A stretch of DNA of 64,000 nucleotides from JANMZO01 sp963763135 (GCA_963763135.1 CAVXNJ010000010.1:682001-746000), one strand, 5' to 3'; shown: positions 44,534-54,212, numbered from the stretch's first letter. Made by a program: numbers and translations. The notes: generated by a model not told the origin, from the sequence alone.

Positions 44534-45283
44534 TCAGTCGGCGATGTCGAAGATGAGCTGCACGGTGGCCGTCACATCTTGGCTCCCAGCCGAGATCGGC
44601 GCCGCCCCGGCGACGTCGGCAACGGCGACGGCCTGCCTGAACACCGTCGGATCGGTGGTGTCGTTGCCACTGGAGATGGTCCGGAGCTTCCCGAGCTTGA
44701 CCCCCGCTGATGCGGCCAGTTGCTCGGCTTGCGTCTTGGCGTCTTTCACTGCGAGATCGCGGGCGGAAGCCAACGGCACTGACGGATCGGCGACCGAGAA
44801 AACCAGTCCGTTGATGCGGATTGCATCGCCGGCGACGGTCGCGGCAGCGTCGATGAGATCACCCGAAGTCGTAATGTCGCGAATCGTTGCGGTGACAGAG
44901 TTCGTCACCTGGTACGAGGTGATCTTGCGACCTGTGGTGTCGAACTGCGGATAGATCGACAGCTGACTGGTCTTGATGTCCTTGTCGGCCACGCCTTTGT
45001 CTTTGAGGACCTTGATGAGGTCCTGAGCGGCCCTGTTGTTGGCCCGCAACGCATCGGCGACCTTCGGCGCCCGGGTTTCCACGCCAAGGTTGAGAAACAG
45101 TCGATCCGGGGTGACACTTACACGACCGGTGCCGTTGACGATGATGCTGCGAGCGGGGGTGGCCGTCGTACTGGTCGCGGACTGGGCGGCGACCGGGTCA
45201 GATGCCCGAGTGACGCTGAAACCGACAACCCCGAGGAGGGTTGCCCCGGCCAGGGCCAGCGGCCGGCGAAAACGCCGAAGCAC
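44534..45283 (-). CDS. SIMPL (DUF541) domain secreted protein
   Basis: A 249-residue exported protein. Residues 1-34 are a signal peptide (RRFRRPLALAGATLLGVVGF, cut near PVAAQS). The remainder is a SIMPL/DUF541 domain (IIVNGTGRVSVTPDRLFLNL, LKDKGVADKDIKTSQLSIYP, QVTNSVTATIRDI, AVKDAKTQAEQLAASAGVKL). The family forms periplasmic oligomers of unknown function, often linked with oxidative stress. The GTG at 45283 gives a proper signal peptide. An ATG at 45355 with following codons lies in another frame and would terminate early. Confidence 0.88.
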   Translation of the reverse strand: MLRRFRRPLALAGATLLGVVGFSVTRASDPVAAQSATSTTATPARSIIVNGTGRVSVTPDRLFLNLGVETRAPKVADALRANNRAAQDLIKVLKDKGVADKDIKTSQLSIYPQFDTTGRKITSYQVTNSVTATIRDITTSGDLIDAAATVAGDAIRINGLVFSVADPSVPLASARDLAVKDAKTQAEQLAASAGVKLGKLRTISSGNDTTDPTVFRQAVAVADVAGAAPISAGSQDVTATVQLIFDIAD

Positions 45284-45457
45284 CGAAGTACCGCCAGTCG
45301 AATCGGATGGGGGAGGTGGTGGATGGGATATTGGAGGAAGTGTTCATACTCATGGTCCTTCAGACGACGGGTGAACCGCACCTGGTTCCCAACCGCCTGA
45401 CGTTCGAAACAAAACGCCGAAGGTTGGCGTCGCGTCACGAACTCGCCATCCCGGAAC

Positions 45458-48109
45458 TCAGGTGCCGGTCAGCGGCGACCAATCGCCCTCGGTCAACCGC
45501 GCCATCGCCGCAGAATCAATCTCCCGACCTTCGTCGTACCAGGCCTGCGCAGATACGGAAACGTCAGCTTCCCCGAGGAACACGCCGCCAACGATCCGAC
45601 GATCGGCGACGACGATCTTTCGGTACCGGTAGTTCTCATTTGCTCGCTCAATCACTTCAATGTCTCCGTCGCGGGGTTCGACTCGACCGAACGACAGCAT
45701 GTCGAGACCGACCCCCTTCAGGAGCGTGACCGGGATTTCGCCGTCGTACGACGCTTCGCCTCCGGCAATGTTCGTGGCGGCAATCCGGGCCTGTTGAACT
45801 GCAACCGGCCACAGCCCCCAGATCTGGCCGTCGAACTCGGCGACGTCGCCAACCGCGTAAATCGACGGGTCGTCCGTGCGGAGATGTGCATCGACCAGTA
45901 TGCCTTTCCCGACCTTGACTCCGGAGTTCTGTGCGATACCACTGTTGGGGGTCACCCCGGCTGCGACGAGCAGGACATCACACGGAAGCACTTGATCGTC
46001 GACGGTGACGATCTCCTCCAACTGGGTCTGTCCGCGAACCGCTTTGATCTCGATGTTCGTGGCGATGCCTATTCCGTGGTCCTCGAAATATGCGCGCAGA
46101 ATATCCGACGCCGCAGGATCGAGGGGACGACGAAGCAACCGGTCCGACCGCTCGGCCACCGTGACCTTCAACCCGAGTTGGTGCAGTGCATGAGCGGCTT
46201 CGAGCCCGAGCAGACCGCCACCGGCGACGAACGCAACACGTCGCTCCAGTTGCTGCACGTGTCGACGGAGCCGCATGCCGTCGCCCGCGTCGCGGAGCAC
46301 GAAGGTTCCCTCAAGACCAAAGCCCTCGATGGGAGGAACCGTGCCGCGGCCGCCCGTGGCGAACACGAGCCGGTCATAGTTGAGAATGTCGCCGGTGCCG
46401 AGACGAACCGTTCGGTCGTCACGGTTGACCGCCACCGCACGCGTGTTGAGCCAACTCGTGACCTTATGCGAGTCGTACCAATCCTCGGGGAGCAGGTACA
46501 GACCCTGCATCCCAAGGCGCGAGTGGATCAGGCGGGCAATCGCCATCCGGTTGTAGAGCTGGTGAGGTTCGTCGCCGATGATGTCAATGTGGCAGTCCGG
46601 GTGGGCACGTCGGACGAAGTCGGCGACGGTCACCCCGGCAATGCCATTGCCGATGATCACGACTGATCGCACATCCGGATCAGGGGTGAATTGAGGGGTG
46701 GACTGGACCGCTGCCGTCGACCGGTCGGGCTCCAGGGAAACCAGGCACGATCCCTCGACCCGAGCGACACAGGCCATGCGATTGTTGCCACCCAGGCCGA
46801 GTCGCTCCAAGGTGTCGGCCTCCTCACGACGGATCGGTGAGAGGTTGTCGAAGCCTTCGACCACGCACACCGGGTCGGCACCGCACACGCCCATGCGGCA
46901 CCCGGACGGGATTGACAGGGAGGCCTTTTCCGCCACTTCAAGCAGGGAGGTTCCGGCGGCTGCACCGATTGATTCGCCGCTGGTGAAGCTGATCTCGATC
47001 TCACCCTGATTGACGGTTCTCGCCCGACGGGCTCCGCTGATGTCGACCCGAACCGGCGCCGGGGCGGCAATCTCTTCGAGGAACGTCTTCTGGACCGATC
47101 TCGACCGAAGTATCCAGATCGCCACGAGAACCAACGCGGCGACCCGCACCGGCCAGATAATGAATATGAACGATCCGCCGAAGACCTTGGTCAGCGCCGA
47201 CGACACCCGCACGCTGCCGTTCCAGTAGAACGCGCCGAAGGCCACGGCACCGAAGAGCGGCGGTAGGGTGTTCTTCTCTAAGCGCGCATACGTATCGATC
47301 ACGACAAACACCGCTACCGAAGCCGCCATCCAGAGCAATACGCGTCCGATTACTTCATACGAGGCCAACGCTCCGGCGTCAGGAACGAGGAAGTACCCAA
47401 GCACGAGTCCGGGAAACGCGGCCACGAACAGCCGACGGTATCCACGAAACTGCAGGTCGCTGTCGTTCATGTCGGCCAGGTAACCGACCCGGGGATTGAA
47501 GTCGTAACAGTTCTTCGTGCACCCGAGGCACGGTCGGCAATGGGCGTTGGCCACACCGACAAAGGGGGCTTGGCCGTATACGCGCTGCACCGGAAGTAGC
47601 GGACAGATGCTCGAACACCAACCGCTCTTGCCCTTCAGGAAATAGCCGCCCGCTGCGGCTCCCGTCAGCACGACGACCAGGCCAACCGCGGTGGCGGGAC
47701 CGCTGCGATTCAGCAGGAGTTTGCGAGCGAACACGAACCCGAAGAACAACCCGGTCGAGACCACAAAGCCGTAATCACGGAGCCACGCCGGCGCGGTCGC
47801 GGCCTTCGACACACCCCTGACCCGCGATGCCTGGTTCGCAGCTGCGAGCGGACAGACATTCCTCCATGCCCCCGGAGCAACGAGAAACACCAGCGGGAGC
47901 ACGGGAACACCCAGCCCCCAGAACAGCGCCAGACTCGTCTTCGGTCGAACGACGAGTCCGACAACGAGGGCCAGGAACACCGCGAGAGCGAGATACCGCA
48001 CGTTCCGCCAGAACGTGAGCGGGACGCGTGCGGGCATCTCAAGATAATTGGGAAAACTGGGCTCATGATCTGGCGCGACGAGCGATCGAAATGTGAGGGC
48101 CCGTGCCAT
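45458..48109 (-). CDS. Membrane 4Fe-4S / 2Fe-2S / FAD-NAD(P) oxidoreductase fusion
   Basis: An 883-residue redox fusion. Residues 1-345 are a polytopic NapH/CcoG-like membrane part with WRNVCPLAAANQ, GWCSSICPLLPVQR and a CRPCLGCTKNC 4Fe-4S motif. Residues about 375-465 are a plant-type 2Fe-2S ferredoxin (CRMGVCGADPVC ... MACVARV). Residues about 480-880 are a NirB-like pyridine-nucleotide-disulfide reductase with two Rossmann motifs (VVIIGNGIAGVTVADFVRRA; RVAFVAGGGLLGLEAAHALH) and IYAVGDVAEF. It could pass electrons from NAD(P)H to membrane Fe-S centres, or the reverse. It starts one base after the cyclic-nucleotide-binding gene stop, so the two form an operon. The electron partners are unknown. 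Confidence 0.88.
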   Translation of the reverse strand: MARALTFRSLVAPDHEPSFPNYLEMPARVPLTFWRNVRYLALAVFLALVVGLVVRPKTSLALFWGLGVPVLPLVFLVAPGAWRNVCPLAAANQASRVRGVSKAATAPAWLRDYGFVVSTGLFFGFVFARKLLLNRSGPATAVGLVVVLTGAAAGGYFLKGKSGWCSSICPLLPVQRVYGQAPFVGVANAHCRPCLGCTKNCYDFNPRVGYLADMNDSDLQFRGYRRLFVAAFPGLVLGYFLVPDAGALASYEVIGRVLLWMAASVAVFVVIDTYARLEKNTLPPLFGAVAFGAFYWNGSVRVSSALTKVFGGSFIFIIWPVRVAALVLVAIWILRSRSVQKTFLEEIAAPAPVRVDISGARRARTVNQGEIEISFTSGESIGAAAGTSLLEVAEKASLSIPSGCRMGVCGADPVCVVEGFDNLSPIRREEADTLERLGLGGNNRMACVARVEGSCLVSLEPDRSTAAVQSTPQFTPDPDVRSVVIIGNGIAGVTVADFVRRAHPDCHIDIIGDEPHQLYNRMAIARLIHSRLGMQGLYLLPEDWYDSHKVTSWLNTRAVAVNRDDRTVRLGTGDILNYDRLVFATGGRGTVPPIEGFGLEGTFVLRDAGDGMRLRRHVQQLERRVAFVAGGGLLGLEAAHALHQLGLKVTVAERSDRLLRRPLDPAASDILRAYFEDHGIGIATNIEIKAVRGQTQLEEIVTVDDQVLPCDVLLVAAGVTPNSGIAQNSGVKVGKGILVDAHLRTDDPSIYAVGDVAEFDGQIWGLWPVAVQQARIAATNIAGGEASYDGEIPVTLLKGVGLDMLSFGRVEPRDGDIEVIERANENYRYRKIVVADRRIVGGVFLGEADVSVSAQAWYDEGREIDSAAMARLTEGDWSPLTGT

Positions 48110-48110
48110 T

Positions 48111-48581
48111 TCAGTTCGATCTCTCCAAGCGAGCGGTCGTTCGACGAAGGCGCTGCGCCAGAATCCTCGCCAGGTCGAGAAGCAGACGATGCGCTAGCGC
48201 CGGGTGATGCTCAGCCATCGCCTCGAACGCGGTGAACGTGAGCAGCAGCAATTCCCCATCAGTCTCCGCCACCACATTGGCGGTGCGTGTGCCCCCGTCC
48301 AAGAAACCGAGCTCGCCAATCACCGAGCCGCTGTCATCGGAGCCCAGCCGACGGCGACGCCGCCCACTTCCGACAACAGTTTCGAGCCGGCCTTCCAAGA
48401 TGATCAACATCACGCGATCGCGTTGACCCTGCTCAATAACCAGATCACCTTTGTGGAATCGCGATCGTGAGGTGTACTCGAGTAGCACCGCCCAGTCGTC
48501 TTCTCCGCAGCCCTCGAGAAAAACCGCGGCAGGTGGTTCGCTCGATGCTTCGTCGTATTGGAAAAAGCTTGATGTATCCAT
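48111..48581 (-). CDS. Cyclic-nucleotide-binding domain protein
   Basis: A 156-residue protein made of one cNMP-binding beta roll (YTSRSRFHKGDLVIEQGQRD, VMLIILEGRLETVV, GSVIGELGFLDGGTRTANVV) with a C-terminal helix (HRLLLDLARILAQRLRRTTA). There is no helix-turn-helix, so it is not a CRP-type regulator. The phosphate-binding cassette GELGFLDGGTRTA keeps the Gly-Glu-Leu and Arg. It probably gates or tunes the redox fusion encoded directly downstream. Start ATG at 48581. Confidence 0.9.
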   Translation of the reverse strand: MDTSSFFQYDEASSEPPAAVFLEGCGEDDWAVLLEYTSRSRFHKGDLVIEQGQRDRVMLIILEGRLETVVGSGRRRRRLGSDDSGSVIGELGFLDGGTRTANVVAETDGELLLLTFTAFEAMAEHHPALAHRLLLDLARILAQRLRRTTARLERSN

Positions 48582-48739
48582 TGGCCTCTGGAAGGGTCCG
48601 ACGGCACTGAGCTTCAGGCAGTCGCTGATAGAAGCAGATCACAACACACTTTGAACGAGCCGTCCGTGATGAGAATCACACCAGCAGCCCGTGGTCCTAC
48701 ATCCGGAGCAGAACCCCGTTCGCATCGACGGCGTAGACG

Positions 48740-49627
48740 CTATTCCTTGGAAGCTGCGAGCTTCTGGGCTCGGGTCATCAGCTCGGTTGAACCCAACCAT
48801 TCAGCGATTGCGGCGAACTCCGGCGTGGGGCCGCGCCAGCGCATGTCTTCGACACCGCCCGCAAGCGTGATCGCGTCGGTGCGAACGGTGGCGATGGTTC
48901 GAAACAGCAGGGCGTCTTGCAGGTTGGCGACCAACGTCGCGGCAAGCTTCGGTGCACCACGCAGACCCGACACGTCCCACTGGCCCGGATTGAGCGGTAT
49001 CTCCTCGAGCTTCTTGTAGCGGGCCAGTACGGAACTCGTGGACTTCGCCCCCCAGCCGGCGAGACCCGGATAGCCGTCAGCGGTGTCACCGACCAATGCA
49101 AGGTAGTCGGGTATCGAAGCCGGCTCCACCCCGAACTTCTCGATCACACCGTCGTGATCGATCATCTTTCGCGCTCGACGGTCGAACTGCACGACGTGCT
49201 TCCCCACGACGCACTGTCCGAGATCCTTGTCGGGTGTGAGCAGCAGGACCTGGGTGACCTCGGGATCCTGTGCCGCGAGATACGCGGCTGCGGCCATTGC
49301 GTCGTCGGCCTCGAATTCCACCATCGGCCACACCAGCACCCCCATGGCCTGCAGCGCTTCTTCGAGCGGATGAAACTGCGCCCACAGAATCGGATCGATT
49401 CCGGCACCGGTCTTGTAGCCCGCATACAGATCGTTGCGGAACGACTCGATGATGTGGTCGGTGGCAACTCCCAGATGGGTAACGTCACGTTCGCCCAGCA
49501 ACTGCAGGACCGATTCGATCACACCCCGGATGGCGCCGACCTCGCGGCCATCACTTCCGCTTCGTGGGGGTACCGCGAAATAGTGGCGGAACAACTCATA
49601 GGTTCCGTCGAGCAGGTGGACCTTCAT
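48740..49627 (-). CDS. 5'-3' exonuclease (PIN/FLAP-like, Pol I N-terminal domain type)
   Basis: A 295-residue nuclease like the 5'-3' exonuclease domain of DNA polymerase I. It keeps the early metal ligand MKVHLLDGTYELFRHYF, the arch region GVATDHIIESFRNDLYAGYK, the cluster FEADDAMAAAAYLA, LLTPDKDLGQCV, and the helix-3-turn YLALVGDTADGYPGLAGWGA with the KSTSSVL helix. It acts on 5' flaps or RNA primers in repair and replication. The ATG at 49627 begins the canonical first strand; the frame open to 50227 overlaps a divergent lipoprotein gene and is not conserved. No polymerase domain is attached. Confidence 0.9.
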   Translation of the reverse strand: MKVHLLDGTYELFRHYFAVPPRSGSDGREVGAIRGVIESVLQLLGERDVTHLGVATDHIIESFRNDLYAGYKTGAGIDPILWAQFHPLEEALQAMGVLVWPMVEFEADDAMAAAAYLAAQDPEVTQVLLLTPDKDLGQCVVGKHVVQFDRRARKMIDHDGVIEKFGVEPASIPDYLALVGDTADGYPGLAGWGAKSTSSVLARYKKLEEIPLNPGQWDVSGLRGAPKLAATLVANLQDALLFRTIATVRTDAITLAGGVEDMRWRGPTPEFAAIAEWLGSTELMTRAQKLAASKE

Positions 49628-49760
49628 TCGTTCGAGACTAATGGGTGTTACGTCGCGCTGCCCCGACGCACCGGCACGAACCGATGCGGCAACGGTCGAC
49701 GCAGCCGTTACAGCCGCGCCCCGTCGTTTGGCTCGTCGCAACGATGGGTATGAGACGCGT

Positions 49761-50240
49761 ATGGAACAAGTACGCAACAACGCCAAATCACGAAAAGTCC
49801 TTGTCGTCCGCCGTTTCGCCACCATTGTTGCAGCGCTCGCGTTACCAATCGCCGCAAGCGCATGCAGCAGCGAAACCCGAGACAGTGCGAGCAGCGACGT
49901 CGAGAGCGCGGTGTCCGATGCACAGGACGCGGCATCAAACGTGCTCGACAATGCCACCGAGACCGCCGTCCGAAACATCGCCACCCAGCAGGGTGAGGAG
50001 CAGTTCGCGAACGCCCAGAACCCGCTCGACGACAGCGGGCTGACGTGCGAAGCGAAAATGGCCGACGGGGTGGCCCACGTGACCGTGTCGTGCACCGGGG
50101 CGACGAAGGACGGCAAGGCCGCCACGTTGACGGGTGAGACGTCGGAAGTTCCCGGGGCTTCGGTCACCGAACTCGAGGGGAAGTTCAGCGGAGCCGTCGA
50201 CGGCACCGAGGTGTTCACCACGGACAAGCTCGGAGGATAA
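49761..50240 (+). CDS. Putative DUF4333-like lipoprotein
   Basis: A 159-residue exported protein. The N-terminus has basic residues, then ATIVAALALPIAASAC, a lipobox-like end with Cys as the probable lipid anchor, followed by a Ser/Asp-rich linker. The C-terminal region (about 70-155; AKMADGVAHVTVSCTGATKD) with one further cysteine pair resembles DUF4333-type domains of actinobacterial lipoproteins. The ATG at 49761 was preferred to 49641 because it places the basic and hydrophobic segments right at the N-terminus. Function is unknown. Confidence 0.75.
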   Translation: MEQVRNNAKSRKVLVVRRFATIVAALALPIAASACSSETRDSASSDVESAVSDAQDAASNVLDNATETAVRNIATQQGEEQFANAQNPLDDSGLTCEAKMADGVAHVTVSCTGATKDGKAATLTGETSEVPGASVTELEGKFSGAVDGTEVFTTDKLGG

Positions 50241-50328
50241 AGCGGGGACGGGCAATCGGACGGCGCCCGCTACACAACTTTTGCAAAGCCCTCCGACGCC
50301 CGAACGACCCCAAGCCGAAAGACGATAA

Positions 50329-51558
50329 ATGGATTTACACGATGGAACGCCGTTCTGGCCACGCCGGGACGGCCTCCTTACGGTGCACCCTCCCTTGGAG
50401 CACAACGAAACGTGCGATGTCGCTGTTATCGGAGCAGGCATCACGGGTTCGCTCATCGCATTGGAGTTGACCCGACGCGGTATTGACACCGTCGTCATCG
50501 ATCGCCGCGATGCGGGTGGTGGGAGCACGTCGGCGAGCACATCAATGCTGCAGTACGAAATCGACGAACTGCTGATAGACCTCGAGTCCGCCTACGGATG
50601 GGAGATCGCATCGACGGCCTATCAGGAATGCTCCCGCGGCATTTCGCTGGTCGAGCGGGCGACACAGGCCACGGGTGAAAACTGCGGGTTTCGACGCTCA
50701 CCAAGTGTCTTCATGGCGCTGAAGAAGCGGGACGTGGCGGTGCTTCAGCGGGAATTCGAGGCACGGATACGCGCCGGGTTCAGCGTCAAATGGCTCGATG
50801 CCGACCGACTGATGGCGGACTGGGGACTGGTGGGCGTGGCCGCGATCGAATCCGCTGATGCGGCGTCGGTCGACCCGTACGCCCTGTGCCATCACGCCCT
50901 CGCGACGGTTGAGGGTCGTGGAGCCCGCGTCTACGACCGAACCGAGGCTGTGCAGTACGAGTTCAGCAAGCGGCGAGCGCTCATCACAACGAACCGTGGA
51001 TCGACAATCCACGCGGGTCACGTGATCATGGCGACCGGTTATGAGACGAAACTTCTTCTCCCGGACCTTCCGTTCGTGTTGCACAGTTCTTTCGCGCTCG
51101 TGACCGAGCCCATTGCGAACCTGGAACGCCTGCTTCCCGATGGGCTGCTGTTCTGGGACTACGACGATCCGTACATCTACGGCCGAACGACCGACGACCG
51201 TCGGATCCTGATCGGCGGGAAGGATGAGGACTACCGCGACCCGGTCCGCCGCCGACGCGCGCTTCCCGCCAAAATCCGGGCGCTGGCCCAGACCCTGCCG
51301 AAGCGCTTCCCGAAATTGCCCAACACCGAGGTGGCGTTCTCCTGGTGCGGAACGTTCTCCGAAACACCTGATGGGCTCGCCTACATCGGTGGGCATTCCA
51401 AGTTCCCACGTTGCTCGTTTGCGCTCGGCTTCGGTGGCAACGGCATCACCTACAGCGCGGTCGCGGCCCAGTACCTCGCCGATCGGGTCCAGGGCAGGGG
51501 AGCCTCGTTCGCGCAGCAGATCTTCGATCTCGAACGGCCTCTCGTGCGGCCGTCGTAG
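50329..51558 (+). CDS. FAD-dependent oxidoreductase (DAO family)
   Basis: A 409-residue flavoprotein of the D-amino-acid oxidase/glycine oxidase fold. The FAD Rossmann motif VAVIGAGITGSLIALELTRR lies at residues 27-47, and DRRDAGGGSTSASTSMLQYE provides the second FAD contact. MATGYETKLLLPD and the C-terminal GFGGNGITYSAVAAQYLADR close the FAD site. The N-terminal FWPRRDGLL segment is like that of putative oxidoreductases near PuuB. The amine or amino-acid substrate cannot be deduced. It is 88 bp downstream of the lipoprotein gene and has no obvious partner. Confidence 0.9.
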   Translation: MDLHDGTPFWPRRDGLLTVHPPLEHNETCDVAVIGAGITGSLIALELTRRGIDTVVIDRRDAGGGSTSASTSMLQYEIDELLIDLESAYGWEIASTAYQECSRGISLVERATQATGENCGFRRSPSVFMALKKRDVAVLQREFEARIRAGFSVKWLDADRLMADWGLVGVAAIESADAASVDPYALCHHALATVEGRGARVYDRTEAVQYEFSKRRALITTNRGSTIHAGHVIMATGYETKLLLPDLPFVLHSSFALVTEPIANLERLLPDGLLFWDYDDPYIYGRTTDDRRILIGGKDEDYRDPVRRRRALPAKIRALAQTLPKRFPKLPNTEVAFSWCGTFSETPDGLAYIGGHSKFPRCSFALGFGGNGITYSAVAAQYLADRVQGRGASFAQQIFDLERPLVRPS

Positions 51559-51581
51559 AAGTGTCAGCCGTCGTGGAAGCG

Positions 51582-52478
51582 TCAACCGATGTTCGGGCCC
51601 ACCGACTCGTGTAGCGGCAACTTCCTGCGGGTGACCGTTTCCAAACACATCAGGCCGTACAGGAGAAACCCGATTCCGACACCGGTCACGACAAAACGGC
51701 CCGCGGGGTTGGCCGACAACCGCCGCAGGGCACCGTCAAGGCCCGTAGCTTCGGATGCATTCGCCTTCAGGGCCGACCGGAAGAGGAAGAACCCGATGAG
51801 AACCACCGCAACGCCGCGGCCCGCCTCGCCGATCACGGCCAACCGTTTTGTCCAACGCAGCCGACGCGGCGTGAGACCGTGGAGTTTCAGTTCATCCACC
51901 ACCTCGTGACGCGCCGCCTTCACGAGCCGAAAGAGTCCGGCGCCAAACGCCACTACGCCGGCCAGTCCGATGATCACCCGCCCGAACGGCCGGAGGAGCA
52001 CTTGCGACGTCATGTCCCGTACGTTGCGATTTCCATCCACCGACTGGGCGGGATGCAGGGCGAGGCTGAGCGCGGTGAACGCAAAGGTTCCGTAGATGAC
52101 TGCGCTGACCAGATATCCAGCGCGCATAGCAATTGCTTCGAGATCGGTGTCACCCGGAAGGAACGCTGTAAGCAGCCTCCAGGCACAGTAGAACGACAGC
52201 CCGATCGCCAGGGTAAAAAGAAGGGGTCGACCTCCGGTCATACCCCGGACCTCAACTATCGCTCCGGTCGGACTCGCTTCGTTCGAGGCGCGGGGTACCA
52301 GCGGGGTTGAGAACGCCCGACCTGCGACGAACAGCGAAAGCACTCCGGCGAGCACGTATACGAAACCCTTGGCCAACCACCCGATCCGCCCTATGAACGC
52401 CACGCCTTCACGAGTGTTCACGACGGCGCGGAGGCCAACCGAATGACGTCGGGCTCCGAGGTTGCGCAGTTCAGTCAT
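51582..52478 (-). CDS. DUF1206 family membrane protein
   Basis: A 298-residue polytopic membrane protein with three tandem DUF1206 repeats, each of two TM helices. Repeat starts are seen at IGRIGWLAKGFVYVLAGVLS, IAMRAGYLVSAVIYGTFAFT and LAVIGEAGRGVAVVLIGFFL. The function is unknown. Its ATG overlaps the end of the diacylglycerol-kinase gene by 8 bp, so it belongs to the lipid-related operon with PAP2 and kinase. DUF1206 proteins are frequent in actinobacteria and cyanobacteria. Confidence 0.92.
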   Translation of the reverse strand: MTELRNLGARRHSVGLRAVVNTREGVAFIGRIGWLAKGFVYVLAGVLSLFVAGRAFSTPLVPRASNEASPTGAIVEVRGMTGGRPLLFTLAIGLSFYCAWRLLTAFLPGDTDLEAIAMRAGYLVSAVIYGTFAFTALSLALHPAQSVDGNRNVRDMTSQVLLRPFGRVIIGLAGVVAFGAGLFRLVKAARHEVVDELKLHGLTPRRLRWTKRLAVIGEAGRGVAVVLIGFFLFRSALKANASEATGLDGALRRLSANPAGRFVVTGVGIGFLLYGLMCLETVTRRKLPLHESVGPNIG

Positions 52479-53400
52479 GCGTAGCCGTCCGAGGCGAGCC
52501 GGGATTCGAGTCGATTCTCCCGTGGAGCTCGGGAACGCAAACGATCAGCGATTGGGGCTTGACGCGGATCTTCAGTCGTCTGGTCTTGGCCCGCGCCCCT
52601 CCATCAATCTCGTATCTCATCTTCTCGGAAAAGCGCACGTCAATCTTCTTCGCCTGCGTTGATTGGACGAGCGGTGACTTCTGGACATCGCCATGCGCTA
52701 CTACCCGCCCGAGCACGCGCAGCCACTGAAGGGCACCTTCGGCGCTCACGACACCCAGATCAAGACGTCCGTCGGTCGGGCTCGCGATGTCAAAGACCTT
52801 TAGTCCACCGATCACGGTACCCACGTTGCCCACCAGGACACAGCTCGCCGGACCGTCGAACCACGTTTCGCCGTCGACCGCTATGCGCGCCGATGTGCGG
52901 CCACCGGACAAGGCCTTCATGCTGCTGCGGACGTACGCGAGTCGACCGAATCGGTCCTTGGCGGCTCCGTTGACCTCGTTGATCATCATGGCGTCGAATC
53001 CCGCGCCGCCCATCACCGCAAAGCATTCGCCGTTCATCGTTCCGACGTCGAGTGGGATCCGTGCACCGCGAAACGCGATCTCAACAGCTTCGGGAATCGA
53101 CTGTGGAATGCCGAGGTTGGACGCCAGCAGGTTGGCGGTGCCGGCCGGAATGATCGCCATCGCGATGGCGGTGCCGGCCAACACGGTGACGCACTGCTGC
53201 ACCATCCCGTCGCCTCCCCATACGAGGATGAGCTCTGCTCCTTTGCCGAGGGCTTCCTCCACCCGCTTGGGGGCCTTACTGCTTTTGGAAACCTCACACC
53301 AGATGGGGTCCTTGCAGGCGTAGTCCCGAAGGACCGTTCGTAATTCATTGAGTCCACCTCCGAGTGTCTTCCCGGTGTGTGCGATCACGGCAACCTTCAT
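52471..53400 (-). CDS. Diacylglycerol/lipid kinase family protein
   Basis: A 309-residue soluble lipid kinase of the DagK/YegS/sphingosine kinase fold. The ATP-binding motif GGDG is at residues 62-65 (LILVWGGDGMVQQC), followed by AIIPAGTANLLASNLGIP and the GGAGFDAMMI motif. C-terminal strands (SPTDGRLDLGVV, YEIDGG) complete the second lobe. It phosphorylates diacylglycerol or a related lipid alcohol. It overlaps the PAP2 phosphatase gene upstream by 4 bp, pairing a lipid kinase with a lipid phosphatase in one operon. Confidence 0.92.
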   Translation of the reverse strand: MKVAVIAHTGKTLGGGLNELRTVLRDYACKDPIWCEVSKSSKAPKRVEEALGKGAELILVWGGDGMVQQCVTVLAGTAIAMAIIPAGTANLLASNLGIPQSIPEAVEIAFRGARIPLDVGTMNGECFAVMGGAGFDAMMINEVNGAAKDRFGRLAYVRSSMKALSGGRTSARIAVDGETWFDGPASCVLVGNVGTVIGGLKVFDIASPTDGRLDLGVVSAEGALQWLRVLGRVVAHGDVQKSPLVQSTQAKKIDVRFSEKMRYEIDGGARAKTRRLKIRVKPQSLIVCVPELHGRIDSNPGSPRTATHD

Positions 53401-54212
53401 CTCTGGACTCCCCTACCTGTGTTTCGGGTCTCGCTGGACACCGTCGCCTCAAGGGCCGGTCGAGCTGCCACCAAGACCGCTATTCCGAGGACGGCGCCCG
53501 CGACAACATCGAGTGGATGGTGCATTCCCCGATACACCCGGGACCAACCGACAGCGAGTGCGGCGATCACGGTCCACCCGGCCGCCACAGCCACAAGCAC
53601 CCCGGGCAGTCGCGCATAGCGAATAATGAGGGCAACCGCTCCATAGAGCACGATCGTCGCGGCGATGTGGCCCGACGGGAAGCTACCGGTGCTGGGGACC
53701 GATCCCAGGTGCACCACATCCGGACGGGTGCGATTCACCGGGTAGGAAATCGAAAGGAACGTGATGAGCTCGAATGCCAGGAGGATCGGTACCAGTGCCG
53801 CGGTTCGAACCCTACGCTGGAGAAGAAGTGCGATCGCAACGACTGCGCCAACTGCGACGATCGTCGGGGCATCGGCCAATTTGGAGAAGAACTTCGTAAA
53901 CGAATTCATGCTCACGGAACGTCCGTTCGCGACTGAAGCGACAACTCGATCGTCCCAGTGGGCCAGACCGCTCGATCTCAGCGGACCGGTCAGCATCCGG
54001 CCCACCGCGATTTCGAAAACCACTATAAGCACATACGATATTGCCAATCGTCTGCCGAACAGTAGGGGGCCGCGCTCCCGAGTCCGGGAAGAAATGCCGC
54101 CATCGTCAGCGACAAACCTGGGTTTGTCAGCTACTGAATAACAGTGAAGATCCAACTGATACTCAACCGTGTCCGCCGGGCAGATGATGCTCCAACTGGG
54201 GGTCGTGGCCAT
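53397..54212 (-). CDS. PAP2 family membrane phosphatase
   Basis: A 271-residue membrane phosphatase of the PAP2 family, with the three active-site motifs spread over TM helices: NRTRPDVVHLG (a shortened KxxxxxxRP form), GSFPSGHIAAT (PSGH) and GWSRVYRGMHHPLDV (SRxxxxxHxxxD). It removes phosphate from phosphatidic acid or polyprenyl diphosphates outside the membrane. The ATG at 54212 was chosen because a start at 54281 would overlap the divergent PAP2 gene. The N-terminal 45 residues are hydrophilic. Confidence 0.88.
   Translation of the reverse strand: MATTPSWSIICPADTVEYQLDLHCYSVADKPRFVADDGGISSRTRERGPLLFGRRLAISYVLIVVFEIAVGRMLTGPLRSSGLAHWDDRVVASVANGRSVSMNSFTKFFSKLADAPTIVAVGAVVAIALLLQRRVRTAALVPILLAFELITFLSISYPVNRTRPDVVHLGSVPSTGSFPSGHIAATIVLYGAVALIIRYARLPGVLVAVAAGWTVIAALAVGWSRVYRGMHHPLDVVAGAVLGIAVLVAARPALEATVSSETRNTGRGVQR

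Noticed and set aside
45118..45438. Alternative N-terminus of the SIMPL protein in another frame
   Set aside because: Frames with starts near 45355 or 45438 do not read into the SIMPL domain; the GTG at 45283 gives a good signal peptide.
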